Assembly: GCA_022376925.1 (NCBI GenBank)
Contig: JAIOJX010000005.1
Location: 15,404,501 to 15,468,500 of the forward strand
DNA length: 64,000 nucleotides
Reading direction: 5' to 3'
Source: Tragulus kanchil
Taxonomy: Eukaryota > Chordata > Mammalia > Artiodactyla > Tragulidae
Both the position numbers and the translations under genes were made by a program. The notes below the pieces were generated by a model. That model saw nothing but the letters and a program-made list of their open reading frames with translations. It ran no database searches and was not told the origin of the DNA. Position 1 is the first letter of the stretch. Each line of letters opens with the position of its first letter. Shown piece after piece: positions 36,536-48,735 of the stretch.

Positions 36536-36902
36536 AAAAAACTAGTACTACAGCACATTATTCAGAAATATTGAAATTACAAAAAAAAAAAAAAATCCAA
36601 AAAAATAAGCTAAAATCACTATATGTGACTGCCTCTGGCACTAGATATGAAGAAAATTCTTTTTCAAAACCATAGCCTTTATAAATTATAAAACTAGCCA
36701 CCCTTCAAACTATTTACACTGATTTAAAATACTTATACATATATAGGTATGCAGAACCCAATTTCTTACTGACTAAACTTGTATTTTTCAAATTAGAAAC
36801 TTGTGACTCTTTAGAAGGTTGTGAAAGTAATTCGACAAGTCACAACCAACATTTCTAAAGTGAATTGGAACAGAACAGAGGGGGCAGGAAATAACAGACT
36901 TA

Positions 36903-37227
36903 TTGATTGATTGATTGATTGATTGATTTAGGGCGGGGGACGGGTTGGGGAGGGAGAGTAGCGGGCGGGCCACTTCTATTGGTCTTTCACTTATCTATTT
37001 TAATCTGTCTTTGTTCTTTGGCCCGTGTGGGCCTCCCATCGCGGTGGCCTCTGTTGTCGCAGAGCACTGGCTCTGGGCGCACGCACTCCAGAGCTCCGGC
37101 TCCGGTAATTGGACACGTCGGTCCAGCAGCTCCGCGGCACGTGGGATCTTCCCAGGCCAGGGATCGAACCGGCGCCCCTTGCACTGCAAGGTGGTGTCCT
37201 TACCCACTGGACCACCAGGGAAGCCCC
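36903..37227 (-). mobile_element. CHR-derived SINE, new-type (long form)
   Basis: Minus-strand copy: head accaccagggaagccc at 37212-37227, ggcgccccttgcactgcaag, and ggcgggccacttctattggt extension at 36962. The tail is an unusual (ATTG)6 rather than poly-A. Imperfect target duplication taacagactta / taacagagactta at 36892-36902 and 37228-37240. Copy at 38057-38381. Confidence 0.87.
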
Positions 37228-37229
37228 TA

Positions 37230-37304
37230 ACAGAGACTTAGAGTAAATTTTTTCACAGAGACTTAGAGTAAATTTTTTCACAGAGACTTAGAGTAAATTT
37301 TTTC
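37230..37304. repeat. 25-bp minisatellite, 3 units
   Basis: Three perfect 25-base units (acagagacttagag then taaattttttc). The first unit contains the right-hand target duplication of the adjacent SINE. Copy at 38384-38458. Confidence 0.93.
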
Positions 37305-39267
37305 ATGAATCTTCATATAGGTACACATCAGTGCGTAAGGTAAAACGTATTTTTAACTATGAACAAAATCATTTTAGGTCACTAAACTATACTGCATTAT
37401 AATTACTTTTAGTCTTATTTTTTTAATGAGAAATAACAATCCTCATTTTTAAGAAATGGAAAATGTTGACAACTAGTGGACATATTCCATTATAACATTC
37501 TTTAAAATGCCATTGATATCATGCATGAAGAATGTTCACTCCAACATTAATGAAATCTAAATACTCTGCTTTCTTACAATCAGCTTGGTAATATCTGAGC
37601 CAGAAAGAAGGGTAACAACACAGAAAACACAGTAAAATTCAAAGTCACCCAATACTGTGGAACATCACTGTTTTTGATAATGGATCTTTTCATTTGATAA
37701 GATTTTAACTAATTTTTCAATTTCCAGTATACAGTTTCACCTGAGGAAAAGAAACCCTTCTAGAAACCTTTGTAAGCTCACAATGCCTCTGGCACTAGAT
37801 ATGAAGAAAATTCTTTTTCAAAACCATAGCCTTTATAAATTATAAAACTAGCCACCCTTCAAACTATTTACACTGATTTAAAATACTTATACATATATAG
37901 GTATGCAGAACCCAATTTCTTACTGACTAAACTTGTATTTTTCAAATTAGAAACTTGTGACTCTTTAGAAGGTTGTGAAAGTAATTCGACAAGTCACAAC
38001 CAACATTTCTAAAGTGAATTGGAACAGAACAGAGGGGGCAGGAAATAACAGACTTATTGATTGATTGATTGATTGATTGATTTAGGGCGGGGGACGGGTT
38101 GGGGAGGGAGAGTAGCGGGCGGGCCACTTCTATTGGTCTTTCACTTATCTATTTTAATCTGTCTTTGTTCTTTGGCCCGTGTGGGCCTCCCATCGCGGTG
38201 GCCTCTGTTGTCGCAGAGCACTGGCTCTGGGCGCACGCACTCCAGAGCTCCGGCTCCGGTAATTGGACACGTCGGTCCAGCAGCTCCGCGGCACGTGGGA
38301 TCTTCCCAGGCCAGGGATCGAACCGGCGCCCCTTGCACTGCAAGGTGGTGTCCTTACCCACTGGACCACCAGGGAAGCCCCTAACAGAGACTTAGAGTAA
38401 ATTTTTTCACAGAGACTTAGAGTAAATTTTTTCACAGAGACTTAGAGTAAATTTTTTCATGAATCTTCATATAGGTACACATCAGTGCGTAAGGTAAAAC
38501 GTATTTTTAACTATGAACAAAATCATTTTAGGTCACTAAACTATACTGCATTATAATTACTTTTAGTCTTATTTTTTTAATGAGAAATAACAATCCTCAT
38601 TTTTAAGAAATGGAAAATGTTGACAACTAGTGGACATATTCCATTATAACATTCTTTAAAATGCCATTGATATCATGCATGAAGAATGTTCACTCCAACA
38701 TTAATGAAATCTAAATACTCTGCTTTCTTACAATCAGCTTGGTAATATCTGAGCCAGAAAGAAGGGTAACAACACAGAAAACACAGTAAAAATTCAAAGT
38801 CACCCAATACTGTGGAACATCACTGTTTTTGATAATGGATCTTTTTCATTTGATAAGATTTTAACTAATTTTTCAATTTCCAGTATACAGTTTCACCTGA
38901 GGAAAAGAAACCCTTCTAGAAACCTTTGTAATAGCAGGGGAAGCCAGCCTGGGACAAGAAACAATCAAAAACTTGCAACATAGAATCCATAAACTGGAAA
39001 AAGCAGATGCAGTCAAATTGACCAAGCTTCTTCCACTGATGCAGTCTCGTGTACCTTATAAGCTACACTGTCCATCTTGTGCTAAGGAAAAATGGAGCAG
39101 AAGTTAACACTTAGATGCTTTTTCACTAAGAGCCTACATTTAGTCCAATTTTTCACTTAGCTAGCTTATATATGCACATTGCTTTGACTGCTTACCCTAC
39201 AATGCACTTAGTTTAAAATGGTTTAAAGCAATCAAGAACAAATACTTCTGTATAAAAGCAAGTTCCA

Positions 39268-39437
39268 AAATAGTTATAGTCATTGCTCTGTGAGAAAAGG
39301 GGATCCTTCAGGGGTGCTGTGTGATGGTCGGGAGAGGTGGGAAGGGGGGATATACATATGACTAATCTGGGAACATACATATCTGTAAACAACCAAAACT
39401 CTGTGAAGATTAAAAACAAAATAAAGGTTTAAAAAAA
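39268..39437 (+). mobile_element. 5'-truncated L1 3' end
   Basis: Perfect target duplication aaaagcaagttcca at 39254-39267 and 39438-39451. Body ggggtgctgtgtgatggtcg ... atatacatatgactaatctg ... tctgtaaacaaccaaaactc, then an A tail. Same tail as 8323 and 15310. Copy at 40408-40577. Confidence 0.85.
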
Positions 39438-39541
39438 AAAAGCAAGTTCCATTATATGCTGATGATCAAGTTTCATTTCCTAAATGTTATGAAGATCAGA
39501 CCACTATATACAGTCTGTGTGTATGTATACAGTCTGTGTGT

Positions 39542-39770
39542 AGGCTTCCCCAGTGGCTCAGAGGTAAAGAATCTGCCTGTGCTGCAGGAGATGCAGGTTA
39601 GACGCCTGGGTCAGGAAGATCCCCTGGAGGAAGGCATGGCACGTCACTCCAGTATTTCTTGCCAAAACAATCGCGTGAACAGAGAAGCCCGGCGGGCTGG
39701 GGTCCACGGGGTTGCGAAGAGTCGAACACGACTGAAGCGACTGAAGCAACTTAAGCACACACAAACGTGT
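39542..39770 (+). repeat. Bov-tA SINE
   Basis: Head ggcttccccagtggctcaga, aagaatctgcctgtgctgca, Bov-A unit with cactccagtatttcttgcc and gcgaagagtcgaacacgact, CA-rich end. Copy at 40682-40910 (duplication 12). Confidence 0.88.
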
Positions 39771-40945
39771 CTATTTTTAAAACCGCCAGTGGCACCTGTA
39801 CAGGATTTTTTTTTTCATTCACATTTATTATTGATAACGATAAAAAACAGTATACATCACCTAGCTTTCTTACAATCAGCTTGGTAATATCTGAGCCAGA
39901 AAGAAGGGTAACAACACAGAAAACACAGTAAATTCAAAGTCACCCAATACTGTGGAACATCACTGTTTTTGATAATGGATCTTTTTCATTTGATAAGATT
40001 TTAACTAATTTTTCAATTTCCAGTATACAGTTTCACCTGAGGAAAAGAAACCCTTCTAGAAACCTTTGTAATAGCAGGGGAAGCCAGCCTGGGACAAGAA
40101 ACAATCAAAAACTTGCAACATAGAATCCATAAACTGGAAAAAGCAGATGCAGTCAAATTGACCAAGCTTCTTCCACTGATGCAGTCTCGTGTACCTTATA
40201 AGCTACACTGTCCATCTTGTGCTAAGGAAAAATGGAGCAGAAGTTAACACTTAGATGCTTTTTCACTAAGAGCCTACATTTAGTCCAATTTTTCACTTAG
40301 CTAGCTTATATATGCACATTGCTTTGACTGCTTACCCTACAATGCACTTAGTTTAAAATGGTTTAAAGCAATCAAGAACAAATACTTCTGTATAAAAGCA
40401 AGTTCCAAAATAGTTATAGTCATTGCTCTGTGAGAAAAGGGGATCCTTCAGGGGTGCTGTGTGATGGTCGGGAGAGGTGGGAAGGGGGGATATACATATG
40501 ACTAATCTGGGAACATACATATCTGTAAACAACCAAAACTCTGTGAAGATTAAAAACAAAATAAAGGTTTAAAAAAAAAAAGCAAGTTCCATTATATGCT
40601 GATGATCAAGTTTCATTTCCTAAATGTTATGAAGATCAGACCACTATATACAGTCTGTGTGTATGTATACAGTCTGTGTGTAGGCTTCCCCAGTGGCTCA
40701 GAGGTAAAGAATCTGCCTGTGCTGCAGGAGATGCAGGTTAGACGCCTGGGTCAGGAAGATCCCCTGGAGGAAGGCATGGCACGTCACTCCAGTATTTCTT
40801 GCCAAAACAATCGCGTGAACAGAGAAGCCCGGCGGGCTGGGGTCCACGGGGTTGCGAAGAGTCGAACACGACTGAAGCGACTGAAGCAACTTAAGCACAC
40901 ACAAACGTGTCTATTTTTAAAACCGCCAGTGGCACCTGTACAGGA

Positions 40946-41345
40946 TTTTTTTTTTTTTAACAGTTCACATTTATTATTGATAACGATAAAAAAATCTTTT
41001 AAAGACTATCCGTATTGTATTACCAAGAGTGAGGTAATATGTTTACAAAACATTTACAGAATTTGATACGTAAATAATGATATTAGGAAAGAAGGTGATT
41101 AAGACACTCGGAAGAAGGGACCCCCGAGGGCCGTGAGTGCTGACAGGTGGAGTCACAGCAGCATCGAAACGGAGGGCGGAGGGGCCGACGCAGGGCCAGG
41201 CTCCCCCGCGCGAGCGCGGCTCCCTGCCCACGGCCCTCGCGAGGAGGACGGAGGAGGGCGCTCAGGAGCGAACCCTGGAAGGGATGTGCAGTGATGTGCT
41301 TTGAACTCTTATCAGAGATGCAGTCAACTCTCTGGGGATAAAACA
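40946..41345 (-). pseudogene. possible processed retrocopy, CpG-rich
   Basis: On the minus strand an A13 tract (40946-40958) is preceded by AATAAA (40970-40975), with a CpG-rich stretch at 41110-41275 upstream inside an AT-rich intron. This looks like the 3' end of a retrotransposed transcript, but no parent protein was recognised and the 5' limit is unclear. It could also be a small CpG island. Confidence 0.35.
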
Positions 41346-41808
41346 TGCCACTTCTGAGTCAACTCAAAAAGAACTGATCTTCAGCCTGGGAGAGGGGTGG
41401 CTGCAAGCCAGACAGTTCTACAAACATCCCTGGGAGTGAATATACTGTTGTTTAGGGATAGAAAAGATACCTGTGGAAATACATATATATTTGTGCGTAT
41501 GTATTTGAAAATATGCATGAAAAATCAATGACTGCAGTTACGTTTGTTCTCGGACAGGTGAGGGGATGGAAGTGGAAGGATGACAGCAGGCATAAGAGGA
41601 AGACTTTGCAAGGTTCCCCTGGTGATACGTTGATTGTAAACTATTCCCTGTTCTGGCAAGTGGGTGGGTATTGTGTCTTCCTTCCGGAACCGCCTGGCTT
41701 CGGCACGCACACACGCACAATCAGCCAGAAGTCATCTGTGGCAGGTATGCTCGTGGTTTCTTTGACAGAGGACTTTCTCCTGATCTTGAGAACGTGAACC
41801 TGCCCTCT

Positions 41809-43930
41809 CAGTGCCCCCATGGCCAGCACAAATGCCACCTGTCTCTGCAGGATGCCAGGACCCGGGTCATAGACACAGCCCCCGCTCAGCGCACCCATCA
41901 CCACGAAGACACTGGCTGAAGGCCTGCTCTGTGCCAGGCGCTGTTTGCAGGAATAGAGGACAAGAATCAGAAAGACAAGGTTCCTGCCTTTCCAGAGCGC
42001 ACAGCCCGGAGGAGAGGAGACGGAAGAGGAAACAGGTCATCTCCAAGTAGAAAGTATAATCTACATAATCCACCACATTGTATTTTTTTTAACTATTTTT
42101 TTCCTCTCTTCTCACATCTCTCAAAGATGCGAGCCTTTGGCATAAGCACTGGGTCCACAGTGACCTCTGGATCCCCTAGGCTAATAAGCATGCTGCTTGC
42201 CTGCTCTGAACTTCATAATGAACTTCATTAAAGTCTCCTGCATCTTAAGGCAATGGTATGCAAGAGAAACATTCATATAAGTCTTACTGTTTCAGAATGG
42301 TTATTAAGTATCAACGATTTACCTAGATTTCTGCGGTACACTATAACCTTAGAATTTCAGGACCAAAACAAATATCTTTAACCTCAGAAGCCCTCTGATC
42401 TTTTAGTCCTTAACATGTAGTCTTGGCACTGATTCCATAAATGTGGGAAATTATGAAAGCTAAGCGTCGCTGTTTCTTTTCCTGGAAACCAATGTATTCT
42501 CACTTGTTTTTACTAGTAGGACTGAAAACTTAAACCTAGTAATGTACTATTCTAATCACCACTAATACATTAGTAATGCCCTGCAATATTTGGAAGATAA
42601 GCTATTTCAACTTGATACAGGTTTACCAAGATTAATTTTAAAACTTCTTTTACTTTAAGCTTTGGACGTCTACGTAAGAAAGATACTAGCCTTGCCTTGC
42701 TCTGTGCTCTATTCCAAAACAAATGAAAGCAATGAATTGCAAACATAACGTGAAGCGTTGTTGTAATTAATCAACCTAGAACCCAAGGGAGAAACTTTCT
42801 ATTTTTAAATGCACTGTTGCTTTAAGGGAAAACCCACTGAGAAATACGGGAGCAAACTTGGGCTGCTTCAGGCTGATCTGAAATCCCCCCAGTGCCCCCA
42901 TGGCCAGCACAAATGCCACCTGTCTCTGCAGGATGCCAGGACCCGGGTCATAGACACAGCCCCCGCTCAGCGCACCCATCACCACGAAGACACTGGCTGA
43001 AGGCCTGCTCTGTGCCAGGCGCTGTTTGCAGGAATAGAGGACAAGAATCAGAAAGACAAGGTTCCTGCCTTTCCAGAGCGCACAGCCCGGAGGAGAGGAG
43101 ACGGAAGAGGAAACAGGTCATCTCCAAGTAGAAAGTATAATCTACATAATCCACCACATTGTATTTTTTTTAACTATTTTTTTCCTCTCTTCTCACATCT
43201 CTCAAAGATGCGAGCCTTTGGCATAAGCACTGGGTCCACAGTGACCTCTGGATCCCCTAGGCTAATAAGCATGCTGCTTGCCTGCTCTGAACTTCATAAT
43301 GAACTTCATTAAAGTCTCCTGCATCTTAAGGCAATGGTATGCGAAGAGAAACATTCATATAAGTCTTACTGTTTCAGAATGGTTATTAAGTATCAACGAT
43401 TTACCTAGATTTCTGCGGTACACTATAACCTTAGAATTTCAGGACCAAAACAAATATCTTTAACCTCAGAAGCCCTCTGATCTTTTAGTCCTTAACATGT
43501 AGTCTTGGCACTGATTCCATAAATGTGGGAAATTATGAAAGCTAAGCGTCGCTGTTTCTTTTCCTGGAAACCAATGTATTCTCACTTGTTTTTACTAGTA
43601 GGACTGAAAACTTAAACCTAGTAATGTACTATTCTAATCACCACTAATACATTAGTAATGCCCTGCAATATTTGGAAGATAAGCTATTTCAACTTGATAC
43701 AGGTTTACCAAGATTAATTTTAAAACTTCTTTTACTTTAAGCTTTGGACGTCTACGTAAGAAAGATACTAGCCTTGCCTTGCTCTGTGCTCTATTCCAAA
43801 ACAAATGAAAGCAATGAATTGCAAACATAACGTGAAGCGTTGTTGTAATTAATCAACCTAGAACCCAAGGGAGAAACTTTCTATTTTTAAATGCACTGTT
43901 GCTTTAAGGGAAAACCCACTGGAGAAATAC
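41809..43930. repeat. direct duplication pair 13 (offset 1081)
   Basis: 41809-42889 and 42890-43930. L2-like sequence (tgctctgtgccaggcgctgt, ggttcctgcctttccagag) at about 41925-42010 and again at about 43006-43091. One indel at about 42259/43341 (atgcaag / atgcgaag). No gene. Confidence 0.92.
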
Positions 43931-43947
43931 GAAACCAAGCTGCATAA

Positions 43948-46390
43948 TGAAACTCAAAATGCATTTGGTGTCTCCATCCTTGCATAGGCAGTAATCCTAA
44001 CCTGCAAGCAGAACTCCTGGGTTGACTCTTCCCCATGTGTCTGTAAGTTGAATGACAAGTACCCAGGCAAAACCCACAGAAAGGGCCCATCCGCCACTAC
44101 GAGAATCCTCTCAGTCAGAAGGTCAGAGAGAACAACCATGTTTCACTGCTATTCTCGTAGGTGCCGATAACCGGCTATTTCAAGAAAGAAGCAGATGGAT
44201 AAATCCCCAAATCACCCTTCGAAGCAGTACTTAAAAGATCCTGATGAGTAACCACCATGGTGACCCTAAAAATGATCAGATGACTATTTAGCCTTTCCAC
44301 CAGATGTCTGCATTTGTAAAGTCTATCCAACACTGCACAAAATTAAATCTGTGTTTGTCTGCAATTGACAAAGCTTCATTTCATTAAACAGTAGCTAACA
44401 GAAACACTCCTTGTGGTTAAGAGTGACAAGAAGCAGGTGCCGAACCAACAAGGAAAACAGAAGCCAAAGAAACATAAAAGAAGTTGCCCTTCTGCCTGTT
44501 TCCTAGACTACTTTGAAGACTCTGACCCAGTAGAATTTTCTTCTGAAACAATATGAAAATATTTGCCAAGGTGGTGGGGGGGGAGGCGGGCAGGGGGTGT
44601 TGGTGATGGGCATCTAAGGTCATCTGTAAATATCTTAATTTACCCAATGAGTTTGCACCCTATTAACAAGAAATATACAACTACTTGCTATAGACATATC
44701 TAAAATACTATAAATATTTTAAAATACTATAAAATATCTAAAAATATTATCCAAGGAAACAATCACTACTGCAAAGCATTTAACACATTTTAAATATAAC
44801 TTAGCTATTTACAATCACCATAACAATCTGCTGGAGGAAGCAGAATGTTTGCACACTGAATGAAACTTTCTAACCTCAGCACAAAAAGCAAAGAATTCCC
44901 AAACTTACCTCCTGATCATTTCTTCCCCTCCCAATTTAGTAAAACTATGCCTGAACACCCCATGATTATAGAATGAAGGCAGTTGCTTCCTTTAGCAATG
45001 AAGCAACAAACCCTACTTCAGAGTGCTCTTCAGTGAAAAAAAAAAAACTCTCAAGAACAACAAAATAAAAATCACCAAATTGTATCACATCAATCAACAG
45101 GTTAACAGGTGACTTTTAGAAACACAAATTCACTGGGAGAGGAGTTAATTTTTCAGATCTCATAAAAATTGAAACTCAAAATGCATTTGGTGTCTCCATC
45201 CTTGCATAGGCAGTAATCCTAACCTGCAAGCAGAACTCCTGGGTTGACTCTTCCCCATGTGTCTGTAAGTTGAATGACAAGTACCCAGGCAAAACCCACA
45301 GAAAGGGCCCATCCGCCACTACGAGAATCCTCTCAGTCAGAAGGTCAGAGAGAACAACCATGTTTCACTGCTATTCTCGTAGGTGCCGATAACCGGCTAT
45401 TTCAAGAAAGAAGCAGATGGATAAATCCCCAAATCACCCTTCGAAGCAGTACTTAAAAGATCCTGATGAGTAACCACCATGGTGACCCTAAAAATGATCA
45501 GATGACTATTTAGCCTTTCCACCAGATGTCTGCATTTGTAAAGTCTATCCAACACTGCACAAAATTAAATCTGTGTTTGTCTGCAATTGACAAAGCTTCA
45601 TTTCATTAAACAGTAGCTAACAGAAACACTCCTTGTGGTTAAGAGTGACAAGAAGCAGGTGCCGAACCAACAAGGAAAACAGAAGCCAAAGAAACATAAA
45701 AGAAGTTGCCCTTCTGCCTGTTTCCTAGACTACTTTGAAGACTCTGACCCAGTAGAATTTTCTTCTGAAACAATATGAAAATATTTGCCAAGGTGGTGGG
45801 GGGGGAGGCGGGCAGGGGGTGTTGGTGATGGGCATCTAAGGTCATCTGTAAATATCTTAATTTACCCAATGAGTTTGCACCCTATTAACAAGAAATATAC
45901 AACTACTTGCTATAGACATATCTAAAATACTATAAATATTTTAAAATACTATAAAATATCTAAAAATATTATCCAAGGAAACAATCACTACTGCAAAGCA
46001 TTTAACACATTTTAAATATAACTTAGCTATTTACAATCACCATAACAATCTGCTGGAGGAAGCAGAATGTTTGCACACTGAATGAAACTTTCTAACCTCA
46101 GCACAAAAAGCAAAGAATTCCCAAACTTACCTCCTGATCATTTCTTCCCCTCCCAATTTAGTAAAACTATGCCTGAACACCCCATGATTATAGAATGAAG
46201 GCAGTTGCTTCCTTTAGCAATGAAGCAACAAACCCTACTTCAGAGTGCTCTTCAGTGAAAAAAAAAAAAAAAAACTCTCAAGAACAACAAAATAAAAATC
46301 ACCAAATTGTATCACATCAATCAACAGGTTAACAGGTGACTTTTAGAAACACAAATTCACTGGGAGAGGAGTTAATTTTTCAGATCTCCC
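43948..46390. repeat. direct duplication pair 14 (offset 1222)
   Basis: 43948-45169 and 45170-46390, the longest block. An A-run near the end of the first copy is shorter (11 against about 15; 45038 and 46259). AT-rich intron, no gene. Confidence 0.92.
44576..44597 (+). other. G-quadruplex-capable G tract
   Basis: Runs of 8, 2, 3 and 5 G separated by A, C and CA. On the plus strand, opposite to KIF13A transcription. Copy at 45798-45819. Confidence 0.6.
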
Positions 46391-46849
46391 TGGTTTCTCT
46401 TTCCTGTTTTTCCTAGCTACTGCACTGCTATACTGAATGAATTCCAACCGTTTTCTTCTCAGGGGCTTACCAGAAAAATGCCAAATATTTAAATTATTTT
46501 AGGGTATTTTCCCATACTGTTGCGTGGAATAGAGCAGAATTAATAAGGATCCAACAGTTCCCACTTTTCAAATGCAAATCTGTTGCCATCTAGTAAATGC
46601 AGTCTCCTTTAAACATCTCCCCCAGTGTCTACAGAGCTCTCCGGGCACTACTTTTGTTTCCTTGAAAATCAAACTTCGCGCATTATATTCAGGCATTATC
46701 TCAACCGAGCACCAACAAAATAACAGATCTTAAATGGTCCAGGCCTGAGCTTGCATCGTACAAAACTGTTTTGCTTTACTGTGGGGGGTGTTCCCTCCCA
46801 CCTCCAATTTTACACACAGTTTCTCAACAACTCTGCCAAATTAAGCCAA

Positions 46850-46965
46850 GAGCGCAGTGGTGGAAAGAACCCGGGGCACCGAGTTCCACGGAACACGCCC
46901 TGGGAGATCACTTCCCCGCCTCGAGCCTCAGTTTTCTCATCTGTAAAATGTGGCCATTGGACCAA
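46850..46965 (+). repeat. MIR fragment
   Basis: Core cctcagttttctcatctgta then aaatgtgg. Copy at 47941-48057 in duplication 15. Confidence 0.7.
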
Positions 46966-47267
46966 TCATCTCGAGGCTCCCGGCTGGCCCTCTCTGGGTG
47001 TCTCACGGCGGGCCGGGGACCCCGGGCTGGTCCTGGCTCTGCCCGGGGTGTCCTGCCTGACGCCGCTCTAGGTGGGAGGGGACAAGGGGGAGGGGGGCAG
47101 AGGGAGGAGAGAGAGGAACTTGGACTTGCAACCGCTTCAGACGGGAGCGTGCGACAAACTTGAAGCCGGCCTCCTAACAATAGGCAAGAGCACTCCCATT
47201 TTCCTGGCTCAAACTTGCAGGAGGCGGCGAGCCTGCACCCTCCGCCCGCCCTCGGTACCCGCTTTAC

Positions 47268-47358
47268 CTTTCTCCCTGTTTGCTGTTAGAAGGAGGAGGG
47301 TGCAGGACCGTTTGATTCCCTTCCATCTCCACCACGCACTTGGTGTTCAGCTCCAGTT
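47268..47358 (-). other. KIF13A: duplicate of KIF13A exon 2 (assembly artefact)
   Basis: Identical 91-base exon with the same acceptor and donor as 48361-48451, lying inside duplication pair 15. If read literally it would be an exon-2 repeat in the gene, but its flanks are copied as well, for about 1.09 kb, and no other evidence supports a real duplicated exon. Confidence 0.88.
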
Positions 47359-48360
47359 CTGGAAGCAAAGGGGAGAACGAGCGTGGCCAAGTCGAGCATC
47401 CGCGCCTGCAGCCCGCCTCCGCGCGCCGCGCGGGGCTCCCCCGGGAGGCGGCCGAGCCGGGCGCCGGCCCTCCCCGGGGTCCCCCGCGGCAGATCCGTTT
47501 TTCCTAGCTACTGCACTGCTATACTGAATGAATTCCAACCGTTTTCTTCTCAGGGGCTTACCAGAAAAATGCCAAATATTTAAATTATTTTAGGGTATTT
47601 TCCCATACTGTTGCGTGGAATAGAGCAGAATTAATAAGGATCCAACAGTTCCCACTTTTCAAATGCAAATCTGTTGCCATCTAGTAAATGCAGTCTCCTT
47701 TAAACATCTCCCCCAGTGTCTACAGAGCTCTCCGGGCACTACTTTTGTTTCCTTGAAAATCAAACTTCGCGCATTATATTCAGGCATTATCTCAACCGAG
47801 CACCAACAAAATAACAGATCTTAAATGGTCCAGGCCTGAGCTTGCATCGTACAAAACTGTTTTGCTTTACTGTGGGGGGTGTTCCCTCCCACCTCCAATT
47901 TTACACACAGTTTCTCAACAACTCTGCCAAATTAAGCCAAGAGCGCAGTGGTGGAAAAAACCCCGGGGGCACCGAGTTCCACGGAACACGCCCTGGGAGA
48001 TCACTTCCCCGCCTCGAGCCTCAGTTTTCTCATCTGTAAAATGTGGCCATTGGACCAATCATCTCGAGGCTCCCGGCTGGCCCTCTCTGGGTGTCTCACG
48101 GCGGGCCGGGGACCCCGGGCTGGTCCTGGCTCTGCCCGGGGTGTCCTGCCTGACGCCGCTCTAGGTGGGAGGGGACAAGGGGGAGGGGGGCAGAGGGAGG
48201 AGAGAGAGGAACTTGGACTTGCAACCGCTTCAGACGGGAGCGTGCGACAAACTTGAAGCCGGCCTCCTAACAATAGGCAAGAGCACTCCCATTTTCCTGG
48301 CTCAAACTTGCAGGAGGCGGCGAGCCTGCACCCTCCGCCCGCCCTCGGTACCCGCTTTAC

Positions 48361-48451
48361 CTTTCTCCCTGTTTGCTGTTAGAAGGAGGAGGGTGCAGGA
48401 CCGTTTGATTCCCTTCCATCTCCACCACGCACTTGGTGTTCAGCTCCAGTT
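48361..48451 (-). CDS. KIF13A: KIF13A coding exon 2
   Basis: Encodes residues 19-49 of the kinesin-3 motor protein KIF13A, a plus-end-directed microtubule motor that carries endosomal and mannose-6-phosphate-receptor cargo. Visible residues: ELELNTKCVVEMEGNQ then TVLHPPPSNSKQGER, very close to mammalian KIF13A as I know it and clearly different from KIF13B. This is the N-terminal part of the motor domain, before the nucleotide-binding P-loop. Acceptor: pyrimidine-rich ctcccctttgcttccag ending at 48452. Donor: AAAG then gtaaagc at 48360. Phase fits: 55 bases of exon 1 plus 91 leaves two bases of Arg49. A Ser at residue 44 replaces the Thr I recall in human. Confidence 0.93.
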
Positions 48452-48735
48452 CTGGAAGCAAAGGGGAGAACGAGCGTGGCCAAGTCGAGCATCCGCGCCT
48501 GCAGCCCGCCTCCGCGCGCCGCGCGGGGCTCCCCCGGGAGGCGGCCGAGCCGGGCGCCGGCTCCCCGGGTCCCCGCGGCCGGTGCGGGCGCCGCCTCCGC
48601 CCCGGCGCTCCGGCCCCGGCCCCGGCCCCGGCCGGGCTCCCGCCGCCCCCCAGCCCCACCGCCGCGCAGTTTCCAAAGTCGCCCCCGCCCTGCCCCCGAC
48701 CCCCAGCGGAAAGGAGCGTCAGGGCTGCTGCTCAC
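48452..48735 (-). other. KIF13A: KIF13A intron 1 (284 bp)
   Basis: GT (gtgagc, 48735 downwards) to AG (48452-48453) on the minus strand. Very short, GC-rich and wholly inside the CpG island. It contains three full GGGGCC units on the sense strand (48612-48633). Confidence 0.85.
48612..48633 (-). repeat. short GGGGCC hexanucleotide run
   Basis: Three full GGGGCC units plus a partial unit, read on the minus (sense) strand of KIF13A intron 1. Potential G-quadruplex former; far below any expanded length. Confidence 0.85.

Larger units (their letters stand above)
36630..38932. repeat. direct duplication pair 11 (offset 1154)
   Basis: 36630-37783 and 37784-38932, both with the same minus-strand SINE and 25-base minisatellite. 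First-copy end is one base short in two runs (gtaaaattc, gatcttttc against gtaaaaattc, gatctttttc). Confidence 0.93.
38721..41000. repeat. direct duplication pair 12 (offset 1140)
   Basis: 38721-39863 and 39864-41000, overlapping pair 11. One A-run reads 4, 5 and 3 in the three successive copies (near 37634, 38787, 39930); the shortened readings are at contig ends. Confidence 0.93.
1..48360 (-). other. KIF13A: KIF13A intron 2 (5' part)
   Basis: The donor of coding exon 2 lies at 48359-48360 on the minus strand, and no later KIF13A exon was recognised below it. The conserved motor-domain stretches expected in exon 3 onwards were not found in the minus-strand translations. I infer that all of this sequence is the start of intron 2. 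It is inflated by about 16-17 kb of assembly duplications, so the real intron sequence here is nearer 31 kb. Content is almost entirely interspersed repeats. Confidence 0.75.
46408..48590. repeat. direct duplication pair 15 (offset 1091-1093), contains KIF13A exon 2
   Basis: 46408-47498 and 47499-48590. The first copy ends in garbled GC-rich sequence (gccggccctccccggggtcc against gccggctccccgggtccccg) before the AT-rich restart at 47494. It duplicates exon 2 and a MIR, so exon 2 should be counted once. Confidence 0.93.
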
